From the NCBI GenBank assembly GCA_001799045.1, contig MGRY01000079.1:1-6240 (forward strand): DNA of 6,240 nt. The letters run 5' to 3'. Below the pieces are notes generated by a model. The model was given only the letters and a program-made list of their open reading frames with translations. It was not told where the DNA came from and searched no databases. This document shows, piece by piece, positions 5,616 to 6,240 of this stretch. Origin of the DNA: Deltaproteobacteria bacterium RIFCSPLOWO2_02_56_12. GTDB taxonomy: Bacteria > Desulfobacterota > Binatia > UBA9968. The stretch's first letter is position 1; each line of letters begins with the position of its first letter. Made by a program: the position numbers and the translations under genes.

Positions 5616-6240
5616 ATGTTGGAAAAACAGCGCGCGCTCGTATCGCCTAACAGGCACAAAGAGTTCGTCGTCGCAGGGCAGTTCGTAGAAATGCAGGACC
5701 GCCAGGACGGCCCCGCGCCTGAGGAGAAAAAACAAAGCGAGGGTAAACAGGGAAAATTTTTGCATTTGCCGGAGGTTTTCACAATCGAGGAGGCGGCTCA
5801 AAACCCCATTGATGGCATCGACAGCGCAAAGATCCTGAACGCAATGGCGGATATCGGTTCCGAGGCGCGCCTTTTTATCTATCGTCCTGAGGGCAAGGTG
5901 GTGCGCTACGAGGTCTTTGAGGACCCCCGCGTCTGCTTGGATATCCATCGCGGCGCGGTGATCGAGAATTTAAAGGAAAAACCGAAGGACGTGAGCGGAT
6001 GGCGCACGCACGAATTCTTCATCGATGTCAAAGGATGCCTCGGCGATGAATGCGGAAGATGCGCCATCGTTTGCCCGGAAAACGCCATCCACCTGATGGG
6101 CAAAGGAAAGGGGAGCTTTCACGAAATCGATCCGCTGGCCTGTAAAGGCTGCTTTATCTGCTGGGTAGAATGCGTACGAACCGCCGCCGATTGCATCCTG
6201 GTTGACGGCAAGACTTTCGACCCGGGCATGCGGGCAAAAC
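5616..6240 (+). CDS. Protein with unrecognised N-terminal region and a two-[4Fe-4S] ferredoxin domain (truncated by window edge)
   Basis: The frame is open from the ATG at 5616 (AGGAG at 5601-5605, 10 nt upstream) to the window edge: 208 codons, no stop. Residues 1-135 match no family I recognise. They start with a basic/charged, probably disordered segment (1-46), then a mixed region with IEEAAQNPIDGID (57-69) and LFIYRPEGKVVRYEVFEDP (86-104). Residues 139-195 form a ferredoxin domain: Cys141-x4-Cys146-x2-Cys149-x3-Cys153-Pro, then Cys176-x2-Cys179-x2-Cys182-x3-Cys186, with an additional Cys193. The layout recalls the ferredoxin-like delta subunits of 2-oxoacid:ferredoxin oxidoreductases. 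Eight ligand cysteines suggest two [4Fe-4S] clusters, so it is a reasonable candidate for electron delivery to the reductase. The first motif is wider than the usual C-x2-C, and the last Cys is followed by Val rather than Pro. Partner and full length are unknown. Confidence 0.72.
   Translation, partial: MLEKQRALVSPNRHKEFVVAGQFVEMQDRQDGPAPEEKKQSEGKQGKFLHLPEVFTIEEAAQNPIDGIDSAKILNAMADIGSEARLFIYRPEGKVVRYEVFEDPRVCLDIHRGAVIENLKEKPKDVSGWRTHEFFIDVKGCLGDECGRCAIVCPENAIHLMGKGKGSFHEIDPLACKGCFICWVECVRTAADCILVDGKTFDPGMRAK

Noticed and set aside
5606..5650. ATG at 5606 as the start of the ferredoxin-type gene
   Set aside because: It is in another frame and meets a stop after 14 codons; it also overlaps the ribosome site that serves the ATG at 5616.
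5562..5948. 128-codon minus-strand open frame
   Set aside because: It is antisense to the plus-strand frame from 5616, which has a ribosome site and leads into eight correctly spaced cluster cysteines.

Overview
The window reads as part of an anaerobic aromatic-degradation locus from a bacterium, most likely an anaerobe in or near the former Deltaproteobacteria (Desulfobacterota). That placement is an inference. It rests on a class I benzoyl-CoA reductase-like operon, strong -24/-12 (sigma-54) promoter motifs and a divergent ferritin-like diiron gene. No rRNA or other taxonomic marker is present.

Layout. Positions 1-201 (minus strand) hold the N-terminal 67 codons of a ferritin-like/rubrerythrin-type protein that runs off the left edge. 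Positions 202-559 are a divergent intergenic region. It contains two near-perfect sigma-54 promoter motifs pointing outward: minus strand 343-328 toward the ferritin-like gene, and plus strand 491-506 toward the reductase operon. A 10-bp perfect palindrome (479-488) abuts the plus-strand -24 box, and an AT-rich stretch with possible activator-site inverted repeats lies between the promoters.

From 560 rightward all genes are on the plus strand and closely packed: a BzdN/BcrC-type subunit (560-1714), a BzdO/BcrB-type subunit (1725-3026), a canonical ASKHA ATPase/activator subunit of BzdQ/BcrA type (3023-3847), a second ASKHA subunit with altered nucleotide loops of BzdP/BcrD type (3884-4729), and a BadH-like short-chain dehydrogenase (4729-5490). 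After a 125-bp gap comes a right-truncated protein with a novel-looking N-terminal region and two [4Fe-4S] cluster motifs (5616 to beyond 6240).

How they fit together. The two ASKHA proteins would hydrolyse ATP and pass low-potential electrons, probably from a ferredoxin-like donor such as the 5616 product, to the N/O subunits. These would reduce an aromatic acyl-CoA (benzoyl-CoA or an analogue) to a cyclic diene. The SDR would then oxidise a ring-hydroxylated alicyclic acyl-CoA to the ketone ahead of ring opening. Two features make the locus worth attention: the paired divergent sigma-54 promoters, and the pairing of a Bzd-type reductase with a BadH-type dehydrogenase and an atypical ferredoxin-fusion gene. 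The true substrate cannot be read from the sequence.
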